Assembly: GCA_017405845.1 (NCBI GenBank)
Contig: JAFQZQ010000022.1
Coordinates: 1-39,143 of the forward strand
DNA from: Mogibacterium sp.
GTDB lineage: Bacteria; Bacillota; Clostridia; Peptostreptococcales; Anaerovoracaceae
DNA length: 39,143 nt
Direction: 5' to 3'
Shown: positions 7,667-16,292 of the stretch, piece after piece
Layout: every line of letters begins with the position of its first letter
How positions within the stretch are numbered: position 1 is the first letter of the stretch
Program-made: the position numbers and the translations under genes
Notes under the pieces: model-generated
Database searches by the model: none
What the model was told of the DNA's origin: nothing
What the model saw: only the letters and a program-made list of their open reading frames with translations

Positions 7667-8779
7667 ATGGAATTCAAAATACCTGAGTATAAGGCACCTG
7701 ACTTCACTAAGCCTGAGCTGGTAAATGCCCCTGACTGCAAACTTCAGGCGGCTGAGATGGACGGAGTTGCACCGGAGTACTTTCATAGCACATCGATGTT
7801 CCCTGAATACTTCAAAATCAACGGAGAGTGGAAGCTGGCCGAGGAGAGCCGCATGGACTCAAGCGTAGTGCTTAGACCGGACGGCAGACTCGATGTTGTC
7901 GAGAACCGCAATATCTGCAAAGGCGACATGGTTGTGCTTGGCAGAAGTGAGGACGGACACGAGGGAATATATGTCCATACAAAGGGGTTTGAGGACGAAG
8001 AGTCAAAGCTTGAGGATCAGTTCGTATTCCGCCAGGGCAGAAGCAGGGAGACTGCATACGCCCGCGATTATGACAGGCTCTTCGAACTGCTTAATTATGA
8101 GAGGGAGCATGGTAACATCGTATGGGTCATGGGACCTGCATTCGCATTCGACCATGACGCAAGAGCATGCATGCAGGCTCTTGTTGAGAACGGCTATGTA
8201 GACGCTCTTATGGCAGGAAACGCCCTGGCCACACACGATCTTGAAGGAGCTCTGCTCAACACAGCTCTCGGACAGGACATCTATACTCAGAAATCCATGC
8301 CGAACGGACACTATAACCACCTCGATGTAGACAATAAGGTGCGCAGAAGCGGATCGATTCCGCAGTTCATCGAGGACTACAACATCGATAACGGCATCAT
8401 CTACAGCTGCGTAAAGAACAACGTGCCAATCGTGCTTACAGGTTCGATCAGAGACGACGGTCCTATCCCTGAAGTCATAGGTGATGTATACGAAGGCCAG
8501 AATGTCATGAGACAGACTGTAAAGAAGGCAACTACAGTCGTCTGCCTCGCAACGATGCTCCACACGATCGCAACGGGCAACATGACACCGTCGTTCAGAG
8601 TGCTTGATGACGGCACGATCAGACCGGTATTCCTCTACACGGTCGATGCTGATGAGTTCGTAGTAAACAAACTTCTCGACCGGGGAAGCCTCGCTGCTAC
8701 AACCATCGTTACAAACGTACAGGATTTCATCACGATCGTAGCCAATGGACTCGGTCTTGAATGGAAGAGATATTCGTAA
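7667..8779 (+). CDS. TIGR00300-family protein, predicted NAD-dependent ornithine cyclodeaminase
   Basis: The 370-residue protein matches the family once called LOR/SDH bifunctional enzyme domain. Diagnostic blocks are GNALATHDLE at 184-193, GSIRDDGP at 259-266, LHTIATGNMTPS around 299-309 and DRGS at 338-341. Residues 1-105 form the N-terminal beta-rich part and the rest the deoxyhypusine-synthase-like NAD-binding part. The cyanobacterial AgrE/ArgZ enzymes carry this domain behind an arginine dihydrolase domain, and an archaeal stand-alone member is reported to convert ornithine to proline and ammonia. Here the dihydrolase domain is absent, but arginine deiminase and OTC are encoded just upstream and would supply ornithine. 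It starts behind a GGAGAT site. The reaction is inferred from family and context. Confidence 0.85.
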   Translation: MEFKIPEYKAPDFTKPELVNAPDCKLQAAEMDGVAPEYFHSTSMFPEYFKINGEWKLAEESRMDSSVVLRPDGRLDVVENRNICKGDMVVLGRSEDGHEGIYVHTKGFEDEESKLEDQFVFRQGRSRETAYARDYDRLFELLNYEREHGNIVWVMGPAFAFDHDARACMQALVENGYVDALMAGNALATHDLEGALLNTALGQDIYTQKSMPNGHYNHLDVDNKVRRSGSIPQFIEDYNIDNGIIYSCVKNNVPIVLTGSIRDDGPIPEVIGDVYEGQNVMRQTVKKATTVVCLATMLHTIATGNMTPSFRVLDDGTIRPVFLYTVDADEFVVNKLLDRGSLAATTIVTNVQDFITIVANGLGLEWKRYS

Positions 8780-8800
8780 TCAATACAGAAAGGGGACCCC

Positions 8801-9721
8801 ATGGGAGAAATTAAGCATCTGATCAATATCACAGATCTGAGCGTGGAAGAAATCGAACACCTGATGGAGACTGCTGATGACATAATAGCTCATCCGGAAA
8901 ACTATTGGGATGCCTGTGCTCACAAGAAGCTCGCCACGCTGTTCTTTGAGCCGAGCACCAGAACAAGACTGTCGTTCACGGCAGCGATGATGGAGCTGGG
9001 CGGCAATGTGCTGGGATTCGACCAGGCTCAGTCGAGCTCTTCAGCTAAGGGTGAGACTGTGGCTGATACGATAGTCATGGCCGGCTGCTATGCTGACATA
9101 ATCGCGATGAGACACCCTAAGGAAGGTGCGCCGGTAGTTGGCGCTACCAAATCCTCGGTTCCTATCATCAACGCGGGAGACGGCGGACATTTTCATCCTA
9201 CACAGACACTTACCGACCTTATGACGATTCATCGTAAAAAGGGCGAGATCGGCAACTTCACTGTAGGCCTCTGCGGAGACCTCAAATACGGAAGAACGGT
9301 GCACTCGCTCATCGATGCACTTCTTAGATATGAGGGTGTCAGGTTTGTTATGATTGCTCCTGATGAGCTGCAGCTCCCGGGATATATCAGGGACAGGCTC
9401 AACGGAGCAGGCGTAGATTGGAGGGAGGTAACCAATCTCGACGACGCGATACCTGAGCTCGATATACTGTACATGACAAGGATTCAGCAGGAAAGATTTC
9501 CGAGCTGGGAAGAATACGAAAAACTCAAGGACAGCTTCATCCTCAAAAGATCGATGCTGAAGGCGGCAAAGGAAGACATGATAGTGATGCACCCGCTGCC
9601 TCGTGTCACCGAGATAGACGTGGATGTTGATGAAGACCCGAGAGCATGCTATTTCTATCAGGCTCTTATGGGCAAGTACATCCGCATGGCGCTTATACTG
9701 TACCTGCTGGGAATCAAGTAG
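8801..9721 (+). CDS. pyrB: Aspartate carbamoyltransferase catalytic subunit
   Basis: A 306-residue enzyme joining carbamoyl phosphate and aspartate to make carbamoyl aspartate, the committed step of pyrimidine synthesis. The carbamoyl-phosphate loop FEPSTRTRLSF, the HPTQTLTDLMT block and MHPLPRVTEI near the C terminus are all present, the last two being the aspartate-side signatures. The ATG at 8801 has AAAGGGG eight bases upstream. The regulatory subunit gene follows after 12 bp, so this is the E. coli-like class B holoenzyme layout. Sitting directly after OTC and the cyclodeaminase candidate, it could take up carbamoyl phosphate released from citrulline. No PyrR-type attenuator fits in the 21-bp gap before it. 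Confidence 0.97.
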   Translation: MGEIKHLINITDLSVEEIEHLMETADDIIAHPENYWDACAHKKLATLFFEPSTRTRLSFTAAMMELGGNVLGFDQAQSSSSAKGETVADTIVMAGCYADIIAMRHPKEGAPVVGATKSSVPIINAGDGGHFHPTQTLTDLMTIHRKKGEIGNFTVGLCGDLKYGRTVHSLIDALLRYEGVRFVMIAPDELQLPGYIRDRLNGAGVDWREVTNLDDAIPELDILYMTRIQQERFPSWEEYEKLKDSFILKRSMLKAAKEDMIVMHPLPRVTEIDVDVDEDPRACYFYQALMGKYIRMALILYLLGIK

Positions 9722-9733
9722 AGGAGGTTTAAT

Positions 9734-10159
9734 ATGAACATAGACGGAATCAACACAGGATATGTACTCGATCATATAAAGGCCGGCAAAGGCTTTGAGC
9801 TTTATCACCTCCTCGGACTCGATAAGGCGGACTGCACGGTAGCTATCATTCAGAGGGCATCCAGCGGAAAATACGGACAGAAGGACATCATCAAGATCGA
9901 CGCCGACATTCCGATCGACTACGACCTGATCGGATACATCAGCCCGAAAATCACAGTCAACATCGTAAAGGACCGCGAGCTCGTGAAGAAGTTCAAACCG
10001 AATCCGCCGACGATACTGACAAACGTGCTTGAATGCCGCAATCCGAGATGCATCACATCGGTTGAGAGAGGCATACCGCAGAAATTCAGACTCGTTGACA
10101 AAGAGTCGAGAGACTACCGCTGCGTATACTGTGATACACTGTATCGCGAAAATAAGTAA
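9734..10159 (+). CDS. pyrI: Aspartate carbamoyltransferase regulatory subunit
   Basis: The 141-residue subunit has the allosteric nucleotide-binding domain (about 1-95) and a C-terminal zinc domain with Cys101, Cys106, Cys130 and Cys133 in CRNPRC and CVYC. In known enzymes the zinc domain holds catalytic trimers together, while CTP/UTP and ATP bind the N-terminal domain. The start follows GAGGAGG with normal spacing. A terminator hairpin lies 8 bp after the stop, making this the last gene of the arginine/pyrimidine unit. Presence of PyrI means flux through the unit's final step should respond to nucleotide levels. Confidence 0.96.
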   Translation: MNIDGINTGYVLDHIKAGKGFELYHLLGLDKADCTVAIIQRASSGKYGQKDIIKIDADIPIDYDLIGYISPKITVNIVKDRELVKKFKPNPPTILTNVLECRNPRCITSVERGIPQKFRLVDKESRDYRCVYCDTLYRENK

Positions 10160-10167
10160 TACGATGG

Positions 10168-10195
10168 ACTCCATGGCCGGGCCATGGAGTTCTTT
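10168..10195 (+). terminator. Terminator closing the arginine/pyrimidine unit
   Basis: A perfect 10-bp stem ACTCCATGGC/GCCATGGAGT (10168-10177 with 10181-10190) around a 3-base loop is followed by TCTTT. The short, interrupted T-run makes it a moderate terminator. Confidence 0.7.
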
Positions 10196-10221
10196 GAATA
10201 CTGAATAATAAAGGAGAACTT

Positions 10222-10956
10222 ATGAGTAAGACAAGAATGATTACTCTGATTCTGGTGCTGGCAATGCTATGCGCTTTGGCGTTTTCCGGATGCAGCAAAC
10301 AGGAAGAAAGCACTGAACCTGCTGACACAGAAACAGAGGCGGAAGCTGAAACTGAAACAAAAGAAGAGACGGTGATCGATTATATGGTACTGGTAAACCA
10401 GCAGAGCCCGCTGCCTGATGGATGGGAGGAGGCACTTGACCTCACGACGATCACAAATTCCGTAGGCGACGAAGTGCAAACGGAGAGTAAGGCGTATGAA
10501 GCATATCTTGCGCTCAAGGAGGCCGTCGAGAAGGACCTCGAAGGCTATGAAAAAGGCGAGGTAAGACTCGAGCTTGACTCCGCATACAGAAGCGTTGCGG
10601 CACAGCAGAAGATAGTCGATGATTTCACCGAAAAATACGGGGAAGATTACGTTAAAAAATATGTAGCGGTTCCGGGTTATTCAGAACATCATACAGGCCT
10701 TGCGCTCGACCTTTACTTCACGATCGACGGCAAGGATGTATACGAGAACGAGGATCTGGTTCAGTATCCGGATATCTGGGATGCTGTCCATGCCAGACTT
10801 CCGGAATTCGGATTCATACTGCGCTTCCCTAAGGACGGCGAGGCGGTCACGGGGTACGCGTATGAGCCATGGCATATCCGCTATCTGGACGATCCTGAGA
10901 TCGCGAAAGAAATAACTGACAAGGGTCTTACTCTCGAAGAGTATCTGTCAGAATAG
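10222..10956 (+). CDS. VanY-type D-alanyl-D-alanine carboxypeptidase lipoprotein (M15B)
   Basis: 244 residues behind a strong AAAGGAGAA site. The N terminus is a lipoprotein signal with lipobox F-S-G-C (Cys24), so the protein should be anchored outside the membrane; an acidic Glu/Thr-rich linker (about 26-50) follows. The peptidase domain has the M15 zinc motif SEHHTGLALD (His156, Asp163) and the third ligand in EPWHIRYL (His218), plus the substrate-region SAYRS at 120-124. These enzymes trim the terminal D-Ala from peptidoglycan stem peptides. Vancomycin-resistance function is not implied because no vanH/A/X genes are nearby. The MEMO-AMMECR1 gene follows after 20 bp. Confidence 0.9.
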   Translation: MSKTRMITLILVLAMLCALAFSGCSKQEESTEPADTETEAEAETETKEETVIDYMVLVNQQSPLPDGWEEALDLTTITNSVGDEVQTESKAYEAYLALKEAVEKDLEGYEKGEVRLELDSAYRSVAAQQKIVDDFTEKYGEDYVKKYVAVPGYSEHHTGLALDLYFTIDGKDVYENEDLVQYPDIWDAVHARLPEFGFILRFPKDGEAVTGYAYEPWHIRYLDDPEIAKEITDKGLTLEEYLSE

Positions 10957-10976
10957 ATCAGGGAGGCAAAGACAAA

Positions 10977-12362
10977 ATGAGTATAATTGCCGGATTCATG
11001 GTTCCGCACCCGCCTATGATAGTGCCTGCTGTAGGCCGTGGGAGCGAGGCTCAGGTGGCAGACACCACCGCAGCCTATGAAAGAGTCGCGGACGAGATTG
11101 CTGCGCTCGCTCCGGAGACCATAATAATCACAAGCCCGCACTCGATAATGTACGGAGACTATTTCCATGTTTCACCCGGCAGAGGTGCGAGTGGAAGCTT
11201 TGCGGGATTCAGAGCTCCGGCTGTCAGATTTGACGAGGAATACGATACGGAGCTGGTTAAGGAGCTTTGCAGGCTGGCGGATGAAGAGGATTTTCCGGCG
11301 GGAACACTGGGAGAGCGCGATAAGGAGCTCGACCACGGCACTATGGTGCCGCTCTGGTTCATAAGGAACAAGTACAAGGGCGGAAAGATCGTAAGGATAG
11401 GTCTTTCGGGACTGCCTCTGATCGATCACTACAGGCTCGGTATGATGATAAAGGAAGCAGCCGAGAATCTGGACCGCCGTGTCGTGTTTGTAGCGAGCGG
11501 AGACCTCTCGCACAAGCTTCAGGATTATGGTCCGTACGGATTTGCTGCTGAAGGACCGGTATATGATGAGCGCATAATGGACGTGATGGGCCGCGCCGCC
11601 TTCGGCGAGCTTCTGGACTTTGACAGCACTTTCTGTGACAAGGCAGCCGAGTGCGGGCACAGGTCGTTCGTTATAATGGGCGGAGCCTTTGATGGCGTGG
11701 CAGTCAGGGCAGAAAAGCTGGTTCATCAGGATGTGACGGGCGTCGGTTATGGCATATGCACCTTCTGCCCGGAAGGCACAGATGAAAGCAGACACTTTCT
11801 CGACAGAAAGATGGCTGAAATAGAAGAAGAGCTGAATGCTAAGCGTGAGCAGTCCGATGCTTATGTAAGGCTGGCGCGCGAGGCCGTTGAGGCATATGTG
11901 CTCAGACGTGAAGTGCTCAGTATCCCTGCGGGTCTGCCTGATGAGATGCTGACGACGCAGGCCGGAGCCTTCGTTTCGATACACGAGCATGGGGAGCTTC
12001 GCGGCTGCATAGGCACCATCAGCCCAACAAGGAGCTGTGTAGCCGAGGAGATAATCGGCAATGCCATCAGCGCTTCCACGAGGGACCCGAGGTTCCCAGC
12101 TATAAAGGCGGACGAGCTTCCGTGGCTGGATATAAACGTTGATGTGCTGGGCGAGCCGGAGGATATCGATTCGGAGGACGAACTCGATGTAAAGAGATAC
12201 GGAGTCATTGTCAGCTGCGGACGCAAAAGAGGATTGCTGCTGCCTGATCTCGATGGTGTAGACACACCGCGCCAGCAGGTTGAGATAGCGATGAAAAAGG
12301 GCGGCATCCACAAGTTTGAGAAATATAAACTGCAGAGATTTGAGGTAATAAGGCATTACTGA
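10977..12362 (+). CDS. AmmeMemoRadiSam proteins B and A fused: MEMO-like domain plus AMMECR1 domain
   Basis: A 461-residue two-domain protein. Residues 1-265 are MEMO1-like, a relative of class III extradiol dioxygenases (LigB fold), with histidines in VPHPP (His11), SPHS (His55), LDHGTMVPL (His120) and SGDLSH (His179) that would form the metal pocket. Residues about 285-461 are the AMMECR1 domain, marked by LRGCIGT and a LLLPDLDGV segment. In many prokaryotes these two proteins are encoded beside a radical SAM enzyme, exactly as here, 1 bp downstream. The system's reaction is not settled to my knowledge; MEMO proteins are reported to bind metals. The fusion confirms that A and B act together. 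A GGGAGG site precedes the ATG. Confidence 0.9.
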   Translation: MSIIAGFMVPHPPMIVPAVGRGSEAQVADTTAAYERVADEIAALAPETIIITSPHSIMYGDYFHVSPGRGASGSFAGFRAPAVRFDEEYDTELVKELCRLADEEDFPAGTLGERDKELDHGTMVPLWFIRNKYKGGKIVRIGLSGLPLIDHYRLGMMIKEAAENLDRRVVFVASGDLSHKLQDYGPYGFAAEGPVYDERIMDVMGRAAFGELLDFDSTFCDKAAECGHRSFVIMGGAFDGVAVRAEKLVHQDVTGVGYGICTFCPEGTDESRHFLDRKMAEIEEELNAKREQSDAYVRLAREAVEAYVLRREVLSIPAGLPDEMLTTQAGAFVSIHEHGELRGCIGTISPTRSCVAEEIIGNAISASTRDPRFPAIKADELPWLDINVDVLGEPEDIDSEDELDVKRYGVIVSCGRKRGLLLPDLDGVDTPRQQVEIAMKKGGIHKFEKYKLQRFEVIRHY

Positions 12363-12363
12363 C

Positions 12364-13224
12364 ATGGCGATATGCAAAGTGTGCTTCAGACATTGCAATA
12401 TTCCGGAAGGCGGACTGGGATTCTGCGGAGCCCGCAGCTGCACCGGCGGAGAGGTGACTGCCGCGAACTACGGCAGGATCACTTCGCTTGCACTCGACCC
12501 GATCGAGAAAAAACCTCTTGCGAGGTTTCATCCCGGTTCGATGATAGTCTCCGCCGGCAGCTATGGCTGCAACCTGAGGTGCCCGTTCTGTCAAAACTAT
12601 GAGATTTCATGGTCGAAAGAAGCCTTCCGCTTCGCGGACAGGGCGGAATACATATCACCTGAAGAGCTCGCTGCCATTGCGGCGCAGACACGCAGCCGCG
12701 GCAACATCGGTGTTGCCTTCACATACAACGAGCCGCTGATCGGATACGAGTACATACGCGACACGGCAAAGCTGGTGCATGAGCAGGGCATGTTCAACGT
12801 GATTGTCACCAACGGCACAGCAGACCTGCCGGTGCTTGCAGAGCTCGCGCCATACATTGACGCAATGAACATAGACCTCAAAGGCTTCACAGATCACTAC
12901 TATAACGAAGTGCTCGGCGGCGACCGGGCGATGACGATGGCTTTCATCAAAGAAGCGGTGAAGCACTGTCATGTGGAGCTGACCACGCTGATCGTACCGG
13001 GAGAGAACGACAGCGAGGACGAGATACGGCAGATGACTGACTGGATCGCCGGTCTCAAGGACAGTAATGGCAACATTATAGGCACTGAGGTCCCGCTCCA
13101 TATCTCGAGGTTTTTCCCGAGGTTCCGCATGACCGACAGGGATGCCACAAAGGTGAAGCTCGTCTATAAGCTCGCGGATATTGCACGTGAGAGACTGAAA
13201 TACGTTTATACTGGTAACTGCTGA
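12364..13224 (+). CDS. amrS: AmmeMemoRadiSam system radical SAM enzyme
   Basis: 286 residues with the radical SAM cluster motif C-x3-C-x2-C at Cys69, Cys73 and Cys76 (YGCNLRCPFC). The N terminus carries extra cysteines (4, 7, 11, 21, 26) in an order typical of this subfamily and of pyruvate formate-lyase activase relatives, possibly a zinc or second cluster site. The middle contains VAFTYNEPL and IDLKGF, usual for the family's SAM-binding strands. The start codon is one base after the stop of the MEMO-AMMECR1 gene, so the two are surely co-translated. It would cleave S-adenosylmethionine to a 5'-deoxyadenosyl radical; the substrate is unknown. Confidence 0.9.
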   Translation: MAICKVCFRHCNIPEGGLGFCGARSCTGGEVTAANYGRITSLALDPIEKKPLARFHPGSMIVSAGSYGCNLRCPFCQNYEISWSKEAFRFADRAEYISPEELAAIAAQTRSRGNIGVAFTYNEPLIGYEYIRDTAKLVHEQGMFNVIVTNGTADLPVLAELAPYIDAMNIDLKGFTDHYYNEVLGGDRAMTMAFIKEAVKHCHVELTTLIVPGENDSEDEIRQMTDWIAGLKDSNGNIIGTEVPLHISRFFPRFRMTDRDATKVKLVYKLADIARERLKYVYTGNC

Positions 13225-13274
13225 TCGCACATAGCAGCAGTAAATAGAAAAGGGACAGAAAACAGAGGACTGAG

Positions 13275-13982
13275 TTGAAAAATATTACAAGGAAGGATGT
13301 ACTGGCAGCGCTCCACACATCGTCGCCTATAATAGTGACTTTCCTGGTGTTGGGAATCGGCTATGGCATACTGATGCAGAGGCACGGGTATGGGCCGCTG
13401 TGGTCGCTGCTTTCAGGAATTATAATTTTCAGCGGGACCGCGCAGTTCGTGAGTATCACTATGCTGAGCAGCGGTTCTGTTATTATGGCCGGGCTCACAG
13501 CGCTGATGATATCCGCAAGGCATGTGTTCTTCAGCATTTCGATGATAGGCCGCTACAGCAGTGAAGGCAGGCGTAAGCCATACCTCTACTACGCGCTCTG
13601 CGACGAAACATACGCCATGCTCAGCAAGGATGACGGTCCTGAAGGGGTGAATGTCAGCAATTACAGACTGCTTGTGACCCTCTTCGACCAGAGCGCCTGG
13701 CTGACCGGCTCATTCCTTGGCGGCTGGATCGGAACACTTCTCACGTTTGATTCGACCGGCATCGACTTCGCGATGACGGCGCTGTTCACGACTGTATTCA
13801 TACAGCAATGGATCGATAACAAGTGCCATCTGCCTGCTGTTTTGGGAGTCGTGGCGACGCTCGCATGCCGGCTTATCTTCGGACGTGACATATTCCTCAT
13901 TCCGGCGATGATCATAATAATCGCGGTGCTTACCGCCGCTCGCAGTCGCATAGAGCCTGCAGGAGGTGAGAACCATGACTGA
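13275..13982 (+). CDS. azlC: AzlC-type branched-chain amino acid exporter subunit
   Basis: A 235-residue hydrophobic protein with several membrane segments and the AzlC opening pattern (PIIVTFLVLGIGYG, then SGTAQFV and SARHVFFS). AzlC with AzlD exports branched-chain amino acids and analogues in Bacillus relatives. The start is a TTG at 13275 with AGAGGA five bases upstream; no in-frame ATG exists before the first membrane segment, so the rare start is the best choice. It overlaps the azlD start by 8 bp. A 50-bp gap to the radical SAM gene shows no terminator, so it may belong to the same transcript. Confidence 0.88.
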   Translation: MKNITRKDVLAALHTSSPIIVTFLVLGIGYGILMQRHGYGPLWSLLSGIIIFSGTAQFVSITMLSSGSVIMAGLTALMISARHVFFSISMIGRYSSEGRRKPYLYYALCDETYAMLSKDDGPEGVNVSNYRLLVTLFDQSAWLTGSFLGGWIGTLLTFDSTGIDFAMTALFTTVFIQQWIDNKCHLPAVLGVVATLACRLIFGRDIFLIPAMIIIIAVLTAARSRIEPAGGENHD

Positions 13983-14304
13983 TTACAGACACGCAATGAT
14001 CGTAATAGCCGTGATGGGACTCGCCGTGCTGGCTACGAGAATAGTGCCGGTACTCATCTTCGGACGGGGAGAAAAGGTGCCGGAATTCATACTCTATCTC
14101 GGACGCGTGGTGCCGTACACAGCAATGGGACTTCTCATTGTATATTGCCTGAGAGACATGCCGGTACTTGAAGCACCGCACGGACTGCCCGAACTGATCT
14201 CGCTCGCAGCAGTCACCGTGACTTACCTGTGGAAGCGCAATACCATAATGAGCGTAGTAATCGGCACGGCGCTGTACATGTTCCTGGTGCAGTCGGTATT
14301 TTGA
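13975..14304 (+). CDS. azlD: AzlD-type transporter subunit
   Basis: 109 residues from ATG 13975, placed eight bases after a perfect AGGAGG; a GTG at 13966 is inside that site and therefore unlikely. It has about four membrane helices and the AzlD-typical LATRIVPVLIFGRGE near the start. It forms the small partner of the AzlC permease. The ribosome binding site lies within the end of azlC, coupling the two. HflX begins 13 bp downstream. Confidence 0.88.
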   Translation: MTDYRHAMIVIAVMGLAVLATRIVPVLIFGRGEKVPEFILYLGRVVPYTAMGLLIVYCLRDMPVLEAPHGLPELISLAAVTVTYLWKRNTIMSVVIGTALYMFLVQSVF

Positions 14305-14317
14305 AAAGGAAATAATA

Positions 14318-15574
14318 GTGAACGATCTTCTGACAGAAAATACAGATCATATAGAAAAGTACATACTGGTTGCAGTGGCTATTGGCGATGAAGAGGCCGC
14401 ATGGGACTCGCTTGACGAGCTGGCCGATCTGCTCGATACAGCGGGAGGCATAACCGTGATGCAGGTGGTGCAGAATCTGGCGCATCCCGACAAGTCGACT
14501 TACATCGGCAAGGGCAAGGCGATGGAGCTGCGCGAGTCGATTGAGATCCACGAGGCGGACGGCATCATCTGTGACGATGAGCTTACGGCTTCGCAGATGC
14601 GCAATCTGTCGGAGCTGACCGGCGCTAAGGTGATAGACCGCACGACGCTCATACTGGATATCTTTGCAGCTCATGCCCGTACAAGAGAGGGCAAGCTGCA
14701 GGTAGAGATCGCCCAGCAGAAATACAGATATGCGAGGCTTCGCGGAATGGGTGAGGCGCTGTCGAGGCTCGGCGCCGGTATCGGCACGAGAGGCCCGGGC
14801 GAAACGAAACTCGAGACGGACAGGCGTGTGATCCAGAAGCGCATAAAAATACTATCAGATGACATCGAAGCGATGAAACGTGCACGCGACACAGCACGCA
14901 AGAAGCGCTCGTCCAATGCAGTCCCGACTGTCGCCATCGTCGGCTACACCAATGCCGGCAAATCCACGTTGCTGAACAGGCTTACAGGCGCGGACGTGCT
15001 GTCGGAGGATAAGCTTTTTGCGACGCTCGACCCTACGACTAGGGCAGCCATGCTGCCTGACGGCCAGCAGGTGCTCTTCACCGATACGGTAGGATTCATA
15101 AATAAGCTGCCGCACAATCTCGTCGATGCGTTCCGAAGCACGCTTGAAGAAGCCGGCTATTCTGACATCATACTGCATGTGATAGACGCGTCAGATCCTC
15201 AGGCGGAGATGCACAGAAGGGTGGTTTATGATACACTCATAGACCTCGGGATCACTGACAAGCCTGTCATCACGGTCTGGAACAAAGCGGATCTCGTTCC
15301 GGAAGACGCGCTTTTCAGGGATTTCGGCGCAGACGCATCGGTTAAGGTGTCTGCAAAGACAGGCGAAGGACTCGATGAGTTCTACAGCGAACTTGCAAGA
15401 ATACTCAGGGACAGCAGAGTCTATATAGACACGATGATCCCTTACAAAAACACCGCTGTGGTGGCGGAGATAAGAAAGGCCGGCCAGCTCCTCTCCGAAG
15501 AGTACGAGGAGGAAGGCATACACATAAAGGCATATGTGCCGCGTGCCCTGGCCGCAAAACGGGAACTTAAATGA
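14318..15574 (+). CDS. hflX: Ribosome-associated GTPase HflX
   Basis: 418 residues starting at GTG 14318, seven bases after AAAAGGA. The N-terminal HflX domain (about 20-180) contains TYIGKGKA and the conserved GTRGPGETKLE loop, followed by a coiled helix pair. The G domain shows G1 GYTNAGKST, G3 DTVGF and G4 NKAD. HflX binds 50S subunits and splits stalled or heat-damaged ribosomes. A C-terminal extension after the G domain is short. Its TGA overlaps the ATG of the next gene (15571-15574), so translation is coupled. Confidence 0.96.
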   Translation: MNDLLTENTDHIEKYILVAVAIGDEEAAWDSLDELADLLDTAGGITVMQVVQNLAHPDKSTYIGKGKAMELRESIEIHEADGIICDDELTASQMRNLSELTGAKVIDRTTLILDIFAAHARTREGKLQVEIAQQKYRYARLRGMGEALSRLGAGIGTRGPGETKLETDRRVIQKRIKILSDDIEAMKRARDTARKKRSSNAVPTVAIVGYTNAGKSTLLNRLTGADVLSEDKLFATLDPTTRAAMLPDGQQVLFTDTVGFINKLPHNLVDAFRSTLEEAGYSDIILHVIDASDPQAEMHRRVVYDTLIDLGITDKPVITVWNKADLVPEDALFRDFGADASVKVSAKTGEGLDEFYSELARILRDSRVYIDTMIPYKNTAVVAEIRKAGQLLSEEYEEEGIHIKAYVPRALAAKRELK

Positions 15575-16263
15575 TAAAGCTGATACAAAAAATACTGATG
15601 CTGATAATTATTGCCGCTGTACTCGTATTCGGGCTCAGCGCCTATGTGACACATTCTGTAAAGGATGAGATAGCCGGAGTCGATACCGGCAGCGGCATAA
15701 GCGAGGCAGAAGCCGAAGACTGCAGGAGCATCGATCCGCAGTGCATACTGGTTCTGGGCTGTGCGGTGTGGCTCGACAACGAGCCGTCACCAATGCTGAG
15801 AGACAGACTCGATACCGCCATCGCCCTGTACAAGGCCGGCGTAGCGCCTAAGCTCCTTCTGAGCGGCGACAACAGCATTGTTGAATATAGCGAGCCGGAC
15901 TGCATGTATAAGTATACGCTCGCGCAGGGCGTTCCGGAGGAGGACATATTCCTCGACTTCGCAGGCTTCTCCACCTACGAATCCGTGTACAGATCACATG
16001 CGGTTTTCAAAGCGGACAGGATGATCGTTGTAACGCAGAAGTATCACCTGTTCAGAGCGCTCAAGGCGTGCGACGCGCTTGGCATTGAGGCAAAAGGCGT
16101 AGCGTCGAATCAGCAAAAATACGCGGGCAGATACTACCGGGAGGCACGTGAAGTGCTGGCGCGCGTTAAGGATCTCTTCAAGGGGATGATCAAGCCGGAG
16201 CCGACATTCCTCGGGGACGAGATACCTATCGACGGTGACGGATCGGTAACGCATCTGAATTAG
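15571..16263 (+). CDS. SanA/YdcF-like DUF218 membrane-anchored protein
   Basis: The 230-residue protein has one N-terminal membrane helix (about 5-25) and a DUF218/ElyC-SanA-YdcF domain on the outer side. Motifs include CILVLGCAVW, a R-D-R-x-D block (RDRLDTAIALY), LLLSGD and VTQKYHLFRAL. SanA-type proteins are linked to envelope integrity and vancomycin sensitivity in enterobacteria, but their reaction is not defined. It is translationally coupled to hflX and followed 29 bp later by the YbaK-like gene. Confidence 0.85.
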   Translation: MIKLIQKILMLIIIAAVLVFGLSAYVTHSVKDEIAGVDTGSGISEAEAEDCRSIDPQCILVLGCAVWLDNEPSPMLRDRLDTAIALYKAGVAPKLLLSGDNSIVEYSEPDCMYKYTLAQGVPEEDIFLDFAGFSTYESVYRSHAVFKADRMIVVTQKYHLFRALKACDALGIEAKGVASNQQKYAGRYYREAREVLARVKDLFKGMIKPEPTFLGDEIPIDGDGSVTHLN

Positions 16264-16292
16264 CATACCCGGAAATACGGGAAGGGGATTAA

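Noticed and set aside
8780..8800. PyrR-type attenuator before pyrB
   Set aside because: The gap is only 21 bp and consists mainly of the ribosome binding site.
10222..10956. Vancomycin-resistance gene
   Set aside because: The VanY-like protein is a general D,D-carboxypeptidase type; no vanH, vanA/B, vanX or vanRS genes are near.
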